Below are positions 1 through 10,700 of a DNA stretch of 64,000 bases, one piece after another (the first letter of the stretch is position 1; each line of letters starts with the position of its first letter). Location of the stretch: the NCBI RefSeq assembly GCF_963678635.1, contig NC_087064.1:62985548-63049547 (forward strand), given 5' to 3'. A program made the translations under genes and the position numbers. Source of the stretch: Symsagittifera roscoffensis. Lineage: Eukaryota > Xenacoelomorpha > Acoela > Convolutidae. Below the pieces are notes generated by a model. It had not been told where the DNA came from, did no database searches, and saw nothing but the letters and a program-made list of their open reading frames with translations.

Positions 1-131
1 ATACAGAAAACGACAAAACGCTGTTTCAAGAGCACTTTCATTTAATTCGGATCGTGTGTTTCTTCAACCTATACGTTAACACTTTAAATTATGATCAGCA
101 ACAATCTTTGCAATAGCACAATATTAGCCAG

Positions 132-205
132 AGCAGCGTGAGGCAGCTGGAAGGTGATGCGACCCCCCTCACTCAGAAGCCGTAGATAGAAACCACCTCC
201 TGCTA
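132..205 (+). pseudogene. tRNA-derived core, B type (copy B1)
   Basis: Starts AGCAGCGTGAGGCAGC and ends with a paired-looking TCCTGCTA. The anticodon arm is replaced by GATGCGACCCCCCTCACTC. The downstream CCTATTGAC lacks the T run present after A copies. Confidence 0.6.
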
Positions 206-481
206 ATTTACTGAAGTAACATCTAACCTATTGACAAATGCAGCTTTCGCAAGACACTCGATGGAGCTTTAAGTAGCTAGAAAACTTAGATTCGTGCACC
301 TACTCATCCACATTGAAAAATTCCGTGTGAAAAACTTTTTAAAATAAATAATTACTGAAAACGGCTAAACGCTGTTTCCAGAGCTTTTTCTAATACTTAG
401 ATTGTGGTAATCCACCCTTATGGAAACATCTTAAAATTTGGTTCAGCAAAACCAAAATCGCAATGGCAACACATTAACAAG

Positions 482-553
482 AGCAGGGTGGAGTAGCGGA
501 AGCGTGCTGGGCCCATAACCCAGAAGTCAGTAGATCGAAACTACCTCCTGCTA
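482..553 (+). tRNA. Initiator tRNA-Met (CAT), array copy A1, slightly decayed
   Basis: Acceptor AGCAGGG pairs with TCCTGCT, with the initiator A1:T72 pair. The anticodon arm CTGGG-CCCATAA-CCCAG is intact with three consecutive G:C pairs, and the T loop ATCGAAA is initiator-like. The D stem carries GAGT instead of GCGC, and the first T-stem pair is lost. A TTTTT Pol III stop lies about 25 bp downstream. Confidence 0.65.
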
Positions 554-849
554 GTTAAGTAAAAGAACATATAACTTTTTGACAATTGCATCTTTCACAA
601 GACACTCGATCTAAAAATAGCTAGACCATTGGAGCTTTAATAAGCTATAAAAATTGTATTCGTGCACCTACTCAAACACGTTGCAGGTTTTTTTGCAAAA
701 AAAAAATACAAAATGACAAATACAGAAAACGACAAAAACGCTGTTTCCAGAGCACTTTCTTTTAATTCGAATCGTGTTTCTTCAATCTATGCGTTAACAC
801 TTTAAATTATGATCAGCAACAATCTTTGCAATAGCGCAATATTAGCCAG

Positions 850-923
850 AACAGCGTGGCGCAGCGGGAGCGTGATGCGACCCCCCTCACTCAGAAGCCG
901 TAGATCGAAACCAACTCCTGCTA
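850..923 (+). pseudogene. tRNA-derived core, B type (copy B2)
   Basis: AACAGCGTGGCGCAGCGGGA keeps an A-box, and TAGATCGAAACC keeps a B-box remnant. The anticodon arm is the C-rich B version and there is no T4 terminator. Confidence 0.6.
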
Positions 924-1219
924 ATTTACTAAAGTAACATCTAACCTATTGACAAATGCAGCTTTCGCAAGAGACTCGATTGAAAAATAGCTAGACCAAT
1001 GGAGCTAAAAGTAGCTATAGAACTTAGGTTGGTGCACCTACTCACCCACATTGAAAAATTTTGTGCGAAAAACTTTTTAAAATAAGTAATAACAGAAAAC
1101 GGCTAAACGCTGTTTCCAGAGCATTTTCTAATACTTGGATTGTGGTAATCCACCCTTATGAAAACATCTTAAACTTTGGTTCAGCAAAACCAAAATCGCA
1201 ATGGCAACACATTAACAAG

Positions 1220-1291
1220 AGCAGGGTGGAGTAGCGGAAGCGTGCTGGGCCCATAACCCAGAAGTCAGTAGATCGAAACTACCTCCTGCTA
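1220..1291 (+). tRNA. Initiator tRNA-Met (CAT), array copy A2, slightly decayed
   Basis: Same sequence as copy A1, including the altered D stem and the single T-stem mismatch. Followed by CTTTTTGAC. Confidence 0.65.
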
Positions 1292-1586
1292 GTTAAGTAA
1301 AAGAACATATAACTTTTTGACAATTGCATCTTTCACAAGACACTCGATTTAAAAATAGCTAGACCATTGGAGCTTTAAGAAGCTATAAAAATTGTATTCG
1401 TGCACCTACTCAAACACGTTGCAGGTTTTTTTGCAAAAAAAAATACAAAATGACAAATACAGAAAACGACAAAAACGCTGTTTCCAGAGCACTTTCTTTT
1501 AATTCGGATCGTGTTTCTTCAATCTATACGTTATCACTTTAAATTATGATCAGCAACAATCTTTGCAATAGCGCAATATTAGCCAG

Positions 1587-1660
1587 AACAGCGTGGCGCA
1601 GCGGGAGCGTGATGCGACCCCCCTCACTCAGAAGCCGTAGATCGAAACCAACTCCTGCTA
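1587..1660 (+). pseudogene. tRNA-derived core, B type (copy B3)
   Basis: Same core as B2, at one dimer period. Confidence 0.6.
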
Positions 1661-1950
1661 ATTTACTAAAGTAACATCTAACCTATTGACAAATGCAGCT
1701 TTCGCAAAAGACTCGATTGAAAGACACTCGATGGAGCTTAGAGTAGCTAGAAAACTTAGATTCGTGCACCTACTCATCCACCTTGAAAAATTCTGTGTGA
1801 AAAACTTTTTAAAATAAGCAATTACAGAAAACGGCTAAACGCTGTTTCCAGAGCATTTTCTAATACTTGGATTGTGGTAATCCACCCTTATGAACCATCT
1901 TAAACTTTGGTTCAGCAAAACCAAAATCGCAATGGCAACACATTAACAAG

Positions 1951-2022
1951 AGCAGGGTGGAGTAGCGGAAGCGTGCTGGGCCCATAACCCAGAAGTCAGT
2001 AGATCGAAACTACCTCCTGCTA
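1951..2022 (+). tRNA. Initiator tRNA-Met (CAT), array copy A3, slightly decayed
   Basis: Same core as A1 and A2, so the three copies are a recently homogenised group. Followed by CTTTTTGAC. Confidence 0.65.
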
Positions 2023-2319
2023 GTTAAGTAAAAGAACATATAACTTTTTGACAATTGCATCTTTCACAAGACACTCGATTTAAAAAATAGCTAGACCATT
2101 GGAGCTTTAAGAAGCTATAAAAATTGTATTCGTGCACCTACTCAAACACGTTGCAGGTTTTTTTGCAAAAAAAAAATACAAAATGACAAATACAGAAAAC
2201 GACAAAAACGCTGTTTCCAGAGCACTTTCTTTTAATTCGGATCGTGTTTCTTCAATCTATACGTTATCACTTTAAATTATGATCAGCAACAATCTTTGCA
2301 ATAGCGCAATATTAGCCAG

Positions 2320-2393
2320 AACAGCGTGGCGCAGCGGGAGCGTGATGCGACCCCCCTCACTCAGAAGCCGTAGATCGAAACCAACTCCTGCTA
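2320..2393 (+). pseudogene. tRNA-derived core, B type (copy B4)
   Basis: Same core as B2 and B3, at one dimer period. Confidence 0.6.
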
Positions 2394-2684
2394 ATTTACT
2401 AAAGTAACATCTAACCTATTGACAAATGCAGCTTTCGCAAGAGACTCGATTGAAAGACACTCGATGGAGCTTAGAGTAGCTAGAAAACTTAGATTCGTGC
2501 ACCTACTCATCCACCTTGAAAAATTCTGTGTGAAAAACTTTTTAAAATAAGCAATTACAGAAAACGGCTAAACGCTGTTTCCAGAGCTTTTTCTAATACT
2601 TAGATTGCGGTAATCCACCCTTATGGAAACATCTTTAATTTTGGATCAGCAAAACCAAACTCGCAATGGCAAAATATTCACAAC

Positions 2685-2756
2685 AGCAGGGTGGCGCAGC
2701 GGAAGCGTGCTGGGCCCATAACCCAGAGGTCGGTCGATCGAAACTACCTCCTGCAA
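2685..2756 (+). tRNA. Initiator tRNA-Met (CAT), array copy A4
   Basis: A-box TGGCGCAGCGGAAG and anticodon arm are intact. The A1:T72 pair is broken (final TGCA instead of TGCT) and the T stem has one mismatch (GGTCG/CTACC). CCTTTTGAC follows. Confidence 0.65.
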
Positions 2757-3011
2757 GATAAGTAATGGAACATCTAACCTTTTGACAATTGCAGCTTTCA
2801 AAAGACACTCGATTTAAAAATAGCTAGACCAATGGAGCTTTAAGTAGCTATAAAAATTATATTCGTGCACCAACTCACTCACATTCAAAATTTAGAAATA
2901 CAGAAAACGATAAAAGTTTCTCTATTACTTGGTGTTGTGGCACTGTACCATTACGACATCTTAAATTATGGATCAGCAAAACCCGAATCGCAATAGCACT
3001 GTATTATCAAC

Positions 3012-3083
3012 AGCAGGGTGGCGCAGCGGAAGCGTGCTGCGCACATAACCCAGAGGTCGGTAGATCGAAACTACCTCCTGCTA
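3012..3083 (+). tRNA. Initiator tRNA-Met (CAT), array copy A5
   Basis: Acceptor, D and T arms are fully paired, with the T stem GGTAG/CTACC. The anticodon stem reads CTGCG/CCCAG with one C:C mismatch that breaks the initiator G:C run. The loop keeps CAT. A T6 run lies downstream. Confidence 0.65.
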
Positions 3084-3361
3084 GTCAAGTTGAGTAATAT
3101 ATTATTTTTTGACAAATGCCGATTTCGCAGGAGATTCGATAAAAATAGCTACATCAGCGAATCCTTAAATAAGCTATAGAAATTTGTTCGAGCACCTACT
3201 CCAGTGCGTTGAAGATTTTTCTGCAAAAAAAAAGATTTCAAATTGAAAAATACAGAAACTGACGAAACGCTGTTTCCAGAGCACTTTCTTTTACTTCGGA
3301 CTGTGTTTCTTCAACTTATACGACAACAATTCAAAATATGGATCAGCACGAAATTAGACGG

Positions 3362-3446
3362 AGCAGGGTGGCGTAGCAGAAGCGTGATGCCCCCCCCCCC
3401 CCGCCCCACTCACCCAGAAAACGTAGATCGAAAGTACCTCCTGCTA
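3362..3446 (+). pseudogene. tRNA-derived core, B type, expanded C tract (copy B5)
   Basis: AGCAGGGTGGCGTAGCAGAA is followed by a 12 bp C run and a CCCACTCACCC stretch where the anticodon arm was, then a T arm and TCCTGCTA. It is about 10 bp longer than other B cores. Confidence 0.55.
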
Positions 3447-3742
3447 GTTTACTGAAGTAACAACTAACCTAGTGACAAATGCAGATTTCGCAAGACACTC
3501 GATTGAAAAATAGCTAGACCAATGGAGCTTTAAGTAGCTATAGATACTATATTTGTGAACCTACTCACATTCATTGAAAAAAATGTTGCGAAAAATTTTT
3601 CAAAATTATTAAATACAGAAAACCACGAAACGCTGTTTCCAGAGATTTTTCCAATACTTGGCTTGTGGTAATCCACCCGCATGGAAACATCTTAAATTTT
3701 GGATCATCAAAACCAAAATCGTAATGGCAAAAAATTAACAAC

Positions 3743-3814
3743 AGCACGGTGGCGCAGCGGAAGCGTGCTTGGCCCATAACCCAGAGGTCGGTAGATCGAA
3801 ACTACCTCCTGTTA
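3743..3814 (+). tRNA. Initiator tRNA-Met-like (CAT), array copy A6, decayed
   Basis: The CAT anticodon and A and B boxes are kept, but the acceptor (AGCACGG/TCCTGTT) and anticodon stem (CTTGG/CCCAG) have mismatches. No T4 run is seen in the next 25 bp. Probably a pseudogene. Confidence 0.5.
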
Positions 3815-4105
3815 GTTTAGGGAAGTAACAAAAAAATATTTACGGTTGCAGCTTTTGCAGAAAATTCGATGAAAATAGCTATATCACCGAAGCCTTAAAT
3901 AGCTATTAAAATTTTGTTCGTGGACCTGCTCAACCTCGTTGCAGATTTTTCTGCAAAAAAAAATTCAAAATTGACGAATACAGAAAACGACGAAAGCTGT
4001 TTCCAGAGCACTTTCTTTTACTTCGGATCGTGTTTCTTCAACCTATCCGTTAACACTTTAAGTAATGATCAGCAACAACCTTTGCAATAGCACAATTTTA
4101 GCCAG

Positions 4106-4178
4106 AGCAGCGTGGCGCAACAGAAGCGTGATGCAACGCCCTCACCCAGAAGCCGTAGATCGAAATTACCTCCTGCTA
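4106..4178 (+). pseudogene. tRNA-derived core, B type (copy B6)
   Basis: AGCAGCGTGGCGCAACAGAA with ATGCAACGCCCTCACCC in place of the anticodon arm; the 3' part TACCTCCTGCTA is retained. Confidence 0.55.
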
Positions 4179-4469
4179 GTTTACTAAAGTAACATCTAAC
4201 CTATTGACAAATGCAGCTTTCGCAAGAGACTCGATTGAAAGACACTCGATGGAGCTTAGAGTAGCTAGAAAACTTAGATTCGTGCACCTACTCATCCACC
4301 TTGAAAAATTCTGTGTGAAAAACTTTTTAAAATAAGCAATTACAGAAAACGGCTAAACGCTGTTTCCAGAGCTTTTTCTAATACTTAGATTGCGGTAATC
4401 CACCCTTATGGAAACATCTTTAATTTTGGATCAGCAAAACCAAACTCGCAATGGCAAAATATTCACAAC

Positions 4470-4541
4470 AGCAGGGTGGCGCAGCGGAAGCGTGCTGGGC
4501 CCATAACCCAGAGGTCGGTCGATCGAAACTACCTCCTGCAA
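4470..4541 (+). tRNA. Initiator tRNA-Met (CAT), array copy A7
   Basis: Identical to copy A4 at 2,685, as part of the larger duplicated block. Followed by CCTTTTGAC. Confidence 0.65.
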
Positions 4542-4796
4542 GATAAGTAATGGAACATCTAACCTTTTGACAATTGCAGCTTTCAAAAGACACTCGATTT
4601 AAAAATAGCTAGACCAATGGAGCTTTAAGTAGCAAAAAAAATTATATTCGTGCACCAACTCACTCACATTCAAAATTTAGAAATACAGAAAACGATAAAA
4701 GTTTCTCTATTACTTGGTGTTGTGGCACTGTACCATTACGACATCTTAAATTATGGATCAGCAAAACCAGAATCGCAATAGCACTGTATTATCAAC

Positions 4797-4868
4797 AGCA
4801 GGGTGGCGCAGCGGAAGCGTGCTGCGCACATAACCCAGAGGTCGGTAGATCGAAACTACCTCCTGCTA
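4797..4868 (+). tRNA. Initiator tRNA-Met (CAT), array copy A8
   Basis: Identical to copy A5 at 3,012, including the one anticodon-stem mismatch. A T6 run lies downstream. Confidence 0.65.
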
Positions 4869-5147
4869 GTCAAGTTGAGTAATATATTATTTTTTGACAA
4901 ATGCCGATTTCGCAGGAGATTCGATAAAAATAGCTACATCAGCGAATCCTTAAATAAGCTATAGAAATTTGTTCGAGCACCTACTCCAGTGCGTTGAAGA
5001 TTTTTCTGCAAAAAAAAAAGATTTCAAATTGAAAAATACAGAAACTGACGAAACGCTGTTTCCAGAGCACTTTCTTTTACTTCGGACTGTGTTTCTTCAA
5101 CTTATACGACAACAATTCAAAATATGGATCAGCACGAAATTAGACGG

Positions 5148-5231
5148 AGCAGGGTGGCGTAGCGGAAGCGTGATGCCCCCCCCACCCGCCCCACTCACCC
5201 AGAAAACGTAGATCGAAACTACCTCCTGCTA
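5148..5231 (+). pseudogene. tRNA-derived core, B type, expanded C tract (copy B7)
   Basis: Near copy of B5 (in the duplicated block), with CCCCCCCCACCCGCCCC at the former anticodon arm. Confidence 0.55.
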
Positions 5232-5584
5232 GTTTACTGAAGTAACATCTAACCTATTGACAAATCAAAACCACCTCCCTCCCGCTACTTTAGTGATGTA
5301 GCATCAAACATTTTGACAATTACAGCATACGCAGGAAACTCAATCAAAGTAGCTATATCACCGGAGCTTTAACTAGCTATGAAAATTATAATCGTGAACC
5401 TACTCAACCACATTTTTGGTGCGAAAAAGGTTTCAAAATTGACAAAAAACAGAAAACTGTGAAACGCTGATTCCAGAGCACTCGCTAATACTTGGGATTG
5501 TGATACTCCACCCTATACGACAACATCTTAAATATTGAAACAGCAAAAACAGCAATATCTTCGTAATGGCAGTACATTGGCCAC

Positions 5585-5656
5585 AGCAGAGTGGCGCAGC
5601 GAAAGCGTTCTGGGCCCATAACACAGAGGTCGGTAGACATAAACTACCTCCTACTA
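5585..5656 (+). pseudogene. Initiator tRNA-Met pseudogene, array copy A9
   Basis: It starts AGCAGAG as in a canonical eukaryotic initiator and keeps CCCATAA. It has several stem breaks, and the T loop is changed to ACATAAA. Confidence 0.6.
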
Positions 5657-5845
5657 GCTTAGTGAAGTTTTATGAACAACAATTGATAATTGCAGCTTTC
5701 GCAGGACAGTCGATGAAAATAAAAATATCACCGGAGCTTTAAAACGACAAAACGCTGCTTTCCGGATCGTGGTACTTCAACTTTTGGCAACAATTTAAAT
5801 TATGGATCAGCAAAACCAAATTCGCAATGGCAACCAATTATCAAC

Positions 5846-5917
5846 AGCCGGAAGACGCAGCGGAAGCGTGCTGTGCCCATCACCCAGAGGTTGGTAGATC
5901 AAAACTACCTCCTGCTA
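5846..5917 (+). pseudogene. Initiator tRNA-Met pseudogene, array copy A10
   Basis: The CAT anticodon is still visible (GTGCCCATCACCC). The 5' acceptor strand AGCCGGA no longer pairs and the D stem is altered. Confidence 0.55.
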
Positions 5918-6202
5918 GGTCACTAAAGTAACAAATAAGCTTTTGACAGTTGCTGCTTTCTAAATATTTTAAAAACAGCTATGTCATCGGAGCTTTAAAT
6001 AGCAATAAAAAAATTTTCGTGTTCCTACTGAACCACGTTGCAAATTTTTCTGCAAAAAAATTCAAAATTGACAAATACAGAAAACGACGCAACGCTGTTT
6101 CCAGAGAACTTTCTGTACTTGGGATTGTGGTTCTTCAACCTATATGTTAACACTTTAAATAATGATCAGCAACAACCTTTGCAATAGCACAATATTAGCC
6201 AG

Positions 6203-6275
6203 AGCAGAGTGGCGGGCGGAAGCGCGATGCAACCCCCCTCACCCAGAAGCCGTAGATCGAAACTACCTCCTGCTA
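6203..6275 (+). pseudogene. tRNA-derived core, B type (copy B8)
   Basis: Starts AGCAGAGTGGCGGGCGGAAG with a C-rich middle and TACCTCCTGCTA at the end. A decayed unit in the right part of the array. Confidence 0.5.
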
Positions 6276-6325
6276 GTTTACTGAAGTGACATATAACCTA
6301 TTGACAAATGCAGTGTACTAAAGAG

Positions 6326-6397
6326 AGCAAAGTGACGCAGCAGAAGAGTGCTGGGCCCAAAAACTAGAGGTCGATAGATCGAAAGTACCTCCCGCTA
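6326..6397 (+). pseudogene. Initiator tRNA-Met pseudogene, array copy A11
   Basis: Recognisable by GTGACGCAGCAGAAG and a B-box-like ATAGATCGAAAGTA. The anticodon loop is CCCAAAA, so CAT is lost. It lies only about 50 bp after the preceding B core, so one spacer is deleted. Confidence 0.55.
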
Positions 6398-6669
6398 GCT
6401 TACGGAAGAAACATATAAGCTATGAATAGTTGCAGCTTTCGCAAGAAAATCGATAAAAATAGCTGTAAAAACTATTTTCGCGCACCTACTAAAACAAATT
6501 GCAAATTTTTTTGCGAAAAAACTTTAAAGGTTAACAAATAACGAAAACGGCATAACGCTGTTTCCAGCGTACTTTCTATTACTTCGAATTGTGGTTCTCC
6601 ACCCTATGCGACACTATTTTAAATTCTGAATCAGCAGAACAATATTCGCAATAACACTATCTTAGCCAG

Positions 6670-6740
6670 AGCAGGGAGGCGCAGCGGAAGGGTGCTAGGA
6701 CCAAAACCAAGGTCGGTAGGTCGAAAATACCACCTGATAG
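6670..6740 (+). pseudogene. Initiator tRNA-Met pseudogene, array copy A12
   Basis: Starts AGCAGGGAGGCGCAGCGGAA. The anticodon arm is eroded (GCTAGGACCAAAACCAA) and the T arm is only partly paired. It is the last recognisable core of the array. Confidence 0.5.
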
Positions 6741-7087
6741 TTAATAAAAGTAACATCTAACCTTTTGGCAGTTGCAGCTTTTGCAAGACACTCGATTAAA
6801 AAATAGCTATAACAACGGAGCTTCAAATAGCTATAAGAACTATATAAAAACTATATATGGCTACAACAAACTTGCAGATTTTTGTGCGCGGGAAGTTGTC
6901 AAATTAACAAATACAGACAACAATGAAACGCTGTTTCCAGAGCATTTGCTCTCACTTGGGATTGTGGTACTCCAATCCTTTACGACAACATACAAAAATA
7001 TAGATCAGCAAAACAATGTTCTCATTAGCGATATAACATCCAGAAAAAAATGGTGCAGCGTAAGCGTGCTAATCCGTAAACTCTGAA

Positions 7088-7210
7088 ATTAGCACTACGT
7101 CAAAAATGGTTGGTAAAAAAGTCGAAATTTGTCTGAAGAAAAAAAACCCACCCCGAGCACAAATATTCCGTTTCCGTTACTTTCGTTACAAAAGTTGGAA
7201 CAAAAATCCA
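7088..7210 (+). repeat. Partial copy of intron repeat family R1
   Basis: GTCAAAAATGG, AAGTCGAAATTTGTCTGAAG and CCACCCCGAGCACAAATATT occur here and at the ends of the three larger copies at 38.7-40.8 kb. It borders the tRNA array. Confidence 0.8.
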
Positions 7211-7483
7211 AATCCTATACATTTTCAAAATAACTGTTTTTCATCAAACAGAAACGAGCCATCAAGAAACTAGACACGAAAATATAATAAAATGAAGCAA
7301 AAGTTAACCAAACATAAAAATGCAAATGTGCAATTAATGAGCACCTGTGTTTGCGACTTAGATTGGAGACACCGTAATAAGACACCTTGCTATGCTTGTG
7401 TAAACACCCTACGCCATAGCTATTTATCCTACTTCAATAGAGTGACCAGATTATATATACTAATAGTTATTAGTTTGACTCAC

Positions 7484-7704
7484 TTTGCCACTAGTTCCTT
7501 GAGCGACGCTAACTGCGCTTTGCTCTCTTTGAGTCGGCACCCGAGCGAGTGTTTCTCGTGGATACTCTGGTCGTACTCTTGCTGCACCTCCCGCATCTTC
7601 CTCTCCAGATCGGGGAGGTCTTCTTTTGTGAGATGTTTCTCCTCCTCCATTTCAGGTGGCAGGAGAGCCTGACGCTTCAACAGTTGCTCCGCCTCTTTCT
7701 CCTC
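7484..7704 (-). CDS. Dynein heavy chain exon 57 in window (stalk coiled coil 2)
   Basis: Encodes EEKEAEQLLKRQALLPPEME and later MREVQQEYDQSIHEKHSLGC, ending AQLASLKELVA. It matches the returning coiled coil L..+...Y+......+..L......+L..A..L...L. The donor is AA|GTGAGT, phase 2, so coding continues to the left of this point; no further exon is visible down to position 1. Confidence 0.94.
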
Positions 7705-10700
7705 CTGATACAAAAAAAAATATATATAATAAAAATCAATTCTCAAACCCCCAGTCTATTGTAATTTTAACTGGAATCTGGGCCTCGAAAATTCAAGAAG
7801 CAAAGCTAAAAATGCTTTCATAATCCTGGCATACAAGAATGAAATTACTTGAGAAGAAATCAAAAGCTGCAAGTAGCTCGAAAAAAAATACGCTTTAGCT
7901 ATTTTAGCTATAACAATAAAAATTAGCTATAATAATAAAAATTAGCTATAATAAGAAATGGGTAGCTTGGATCTTCATGTCCAGCGCATCTTGATAAATA
8001 GTAAACGCAGATTTTATTTATAGATCGATACTACAAGAGATCCCTACAAGAGACTCCTACAACCGTTACCTTTGACAGATTTATGGACCATGATTTCTGA
8101 TTATGAGTTGAAATTGACAGAGTGTTTGAATCAAGTGCGAGACATGAAATGAGATGAGATAACAGGGAAGATGGGTGGATGACTCACGAGTAGTTTCATC
8201 TCTTGGTCCAGTCTGAGAATGTCCTCCTTTTCCTGCTTCCTGGCCTCTATGTTCCGCAGAGTCTCCTTCAGAGGACCACACTGCTCAGTGTACTCCAAAA
8301 GAGACACCTGCACGAAATCAGAGCAACCATTTATAATTTCAGTCTTGTATGAATATATTAGTATTTGAGCCAATTCTAAACCTCGAAAGACAGTATCACT
8401 CGTGTTTAAAGGCCATAATGGATACAAAACAAAACAAAAAACACCCACAGTAAGATAAGTGTTTGTAATTAAACATATCCATAAATTGAACTAACTTTTT
8501 ACCATTCATGCTCCCAAAACACCACTTGGGGGACATTCTTTGCGTTTGTCTTTCAGGCCGCATTTGTATTATAATGAAGATTCAACTGATACGATTTCAA
8601 AAGAGAAACAGGCAATATTTTTGCAACATTAATCTACAGAAAGAAAACATTTACGTTAAAATATAGCCTGAAAAAGCTCACAAAAAAAAACTAATTGTAT
8701 GCACGCACGCTTCCGAGAAATATTTTGAGAACTTGGGTAGTTTGTGGAGAGTTTTGACCAAAAAAAGTCTCGCAAAATCCTTGTACATACTATTCAAAAG
8801 CGCCTCAATTCAACTTATAGATTGATTCACTAGAAGGAAAAGCCAAATTACTAGCCATGAATGCGAGTAGCGAGGCGGCGTCTTCGGATGAGAAGCGAAC
8901 AGCGCCTATTGTGAGTCCCTCTTCAACAGGCGAGTCCAGTCGCTTGTTCCACTGAGCTATCTTGGTCACCTCGAGCACTGAAAGTCGCGATATGTAGAAA
9001 AAATAAATATACCATTCTCGAAATTCCGATACGATGAAACTAACAAACATTGACTCCAGGCTGTAAAAGAACAATTATTTGAAAGAAGCGAAACTTTTTT
9101 GAATGCTCCACTCATTTTTTGTGTGTCTTTTTTGAATTGAAAATAGTCGCTTTGATATATATTTTCCACGGTACATAAAGAACACTAGGTACATCAGGAT
9201 TACTTCATTGTCTACATCTGATATCAGCGCTAAGCTACCATGAAATCACAGATGATGATGCAATTTTGATCTCAAGAAATTGATAGCAATTAATATTACG
9301 ATGATAATGAAGAATGAACGTTCGTGAAGCAATTTAAAGCGTATATTAAAAGCATGCGTCATAAATGTAGTCAAAATTCATAAGAAAAACAGTTCCACAG
9401 TTCAAAATAATTGATATAAAGATAATCAAAACATGCTTAAATTAGAGAAGTCTACAATCTAGCAATCTCAGTGCAACATTCCATCAGCTGACTTACCTTC
9501 GTCATTTGTTGGCGACGCTATTTTACCCCTGGGTAATTTTACGTCGGGAAGAAGCAACTCCCCGTTTTCATCTTAGAAAAACAATAACGATTTCAAGTAG
9601 GCAACTGTTTTAACAGTAGTAAAAAGTGAGTAGATTGTAATAAATTGTAACGCTGCTATTCATTATATTATACAAAATAGTGAAGCAATTTTTTGAAACA
9701 ATTTTGCTCTTTTTGTTTGTGCTAAACATCGTACACATTTATGAACACTTTTCGGATTTGCCCCCATTATGAAAGAATTGAACAGTTAAACGTATACAAA
9801 TTTTGTACCTTGTAACGAACTCCCTCCCCTTTTACAAAAGGAGGTAAATAATTTACAAGATCCAATTTTTTAACAGAATCGGCGAGCGTTAAGCGGCAGC
9901 CACCAACCACCCTGAAATTAGCCTTACTCGCTTTGGGTCCATCAATCAGAGACCCCTCCCCGGTGACTCCTGGTTCCGTGTTGGCCCACTTGCCGATGTA
10001 GTTCCTCAAGATGGCCACCTGATCATCGCTCAGTCCGTCCTCCCACTCTATGGCCAGGATGAGGTCAGTCAGTTTCTTCAGGTCACTTAGCAGAGAGGTC
10101 TGCATTGTCTTCCAAACCAGTCGGTCCACTTTGCCCTCTTCGGCCAGTTCGCGCAGTTTCAGCTCTGCAAAACGAACATTGATTATATCAATAAAACACA
10201 GACATGCAGAAAGCACAGCAAGCTAGCCGATAGAAAACGAGAAAAAAGAGTTTTGAAAAAAAATATGTCGAAGACGACTATCACCAATTTCATACGATTG
10301 TCTCGATTAAGACCACTGTCGGTGTTGAATAAGCATCGAAGGAAAACTTATCCAGCAGTAACTATGCTGACAATGCTTGAGCAGACATCAGTAGCGCCGA
10401 AAAAAACTGTTGTCATAAAAACTAAGAATCTACTATCTAAGCGCTTTTGTGTTTCGGTGATTTAGAATCATGAATTCCAAATGTTTGATAGTTCTATCAT
10501 CAAATGACGCAAAAAAATTCGACTAAACCGATCTAGTACAAGGCGAAACATTTTATACCGAATGAAGCAGCAAAAGCAAAAAAAGGTACACAGATTGAAA
10601 TAGAGCACACCGGATTTAGTTAATTTGCAACAAACAATGAAAACCAAATTTTGAATGGAAAAGACATTTGAAATGCAGAAATGCGCAAAACGCATCTGTT

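Larger units (their letters stand above)
2446..3440 (+). repeat. Duplicated block inside the tRNA array, left copy
   Basis: A stretch of about 1 kb, from GATTGAAAGACACTCGATGG through A4, A5 and B5, recurs nearly unchanged about 1,785 bp later (4,231-5,225). Differences are few, for example TAGCTATAAA against TAGCAAAAAA near 2,845/4,630. Confidence 0.85.
4231..5225 (+). repeat. Duplicated block inside the tRNA array, right copy
   Basis: Partner of 2,446-3,440, carrying A7, A8 and B7. The offset equals about five monomers, as expected for unequal exchange. Confidence 0.85.
1..7080. repeat. Tandem array of about 350-370 bp units carrying initiator tRNA-Met
   Basis: About twenty units follow each other. 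Each holds a 72-74 bp tRNA-like core plus about 280-300 bp of homologous spacer. Recurring spacer landmarks are CACTCGAT..AAAATAGCTAGACC, GTGCACCTACTC, a TTTTTGCAAAAAA block and AACGCTGTTTCCAGAGC. Two unit types alternate in the left half: A with a CAT anticodon and B with a decayed anticodon arm. This gives a dimer period of about 731 bp (A cores at 482, 1,220, 1,951 and 2,685). Divergence rises to the right, where spacing becomes irregular. It presumably lies in a downstream intron of the dynein gene, since exon 57 ends in an open splice donor. Confidence 0.93.
7705..9496 (-). other. Short introns between stalk exons 54 and 57
   Basis: The introns at 7,705-8,187, 8,308-8,855 and 8,978-9,496 are AT-rich. 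The first has a small ATTAGCTATAATAATAAAA tandem at about 7,915-7,955. I see no gene or element in the rest. Confidence 0.6.

Noticed and set aside
3243-5211. Two similar plus-strand frames of 70 and 80 codons in the tRNA array
   Set aside because: They are the same repeat spacer read twice because of the duplicated block; no conservation beyond the repeat.
1-7080. CRISPR-like reading of the regular array
   Set aside because: Units are about 350 bp with tRNA cores in eukaryotic DNA; repeat and spacer sizes do not fit CRISPR.
7292-7672. Plus-strand open frame of 126 codons
   Set aside because: It overlaps stalk exon 57 on the other strand; its residues mirror the coiled-coil exon and have no family features.
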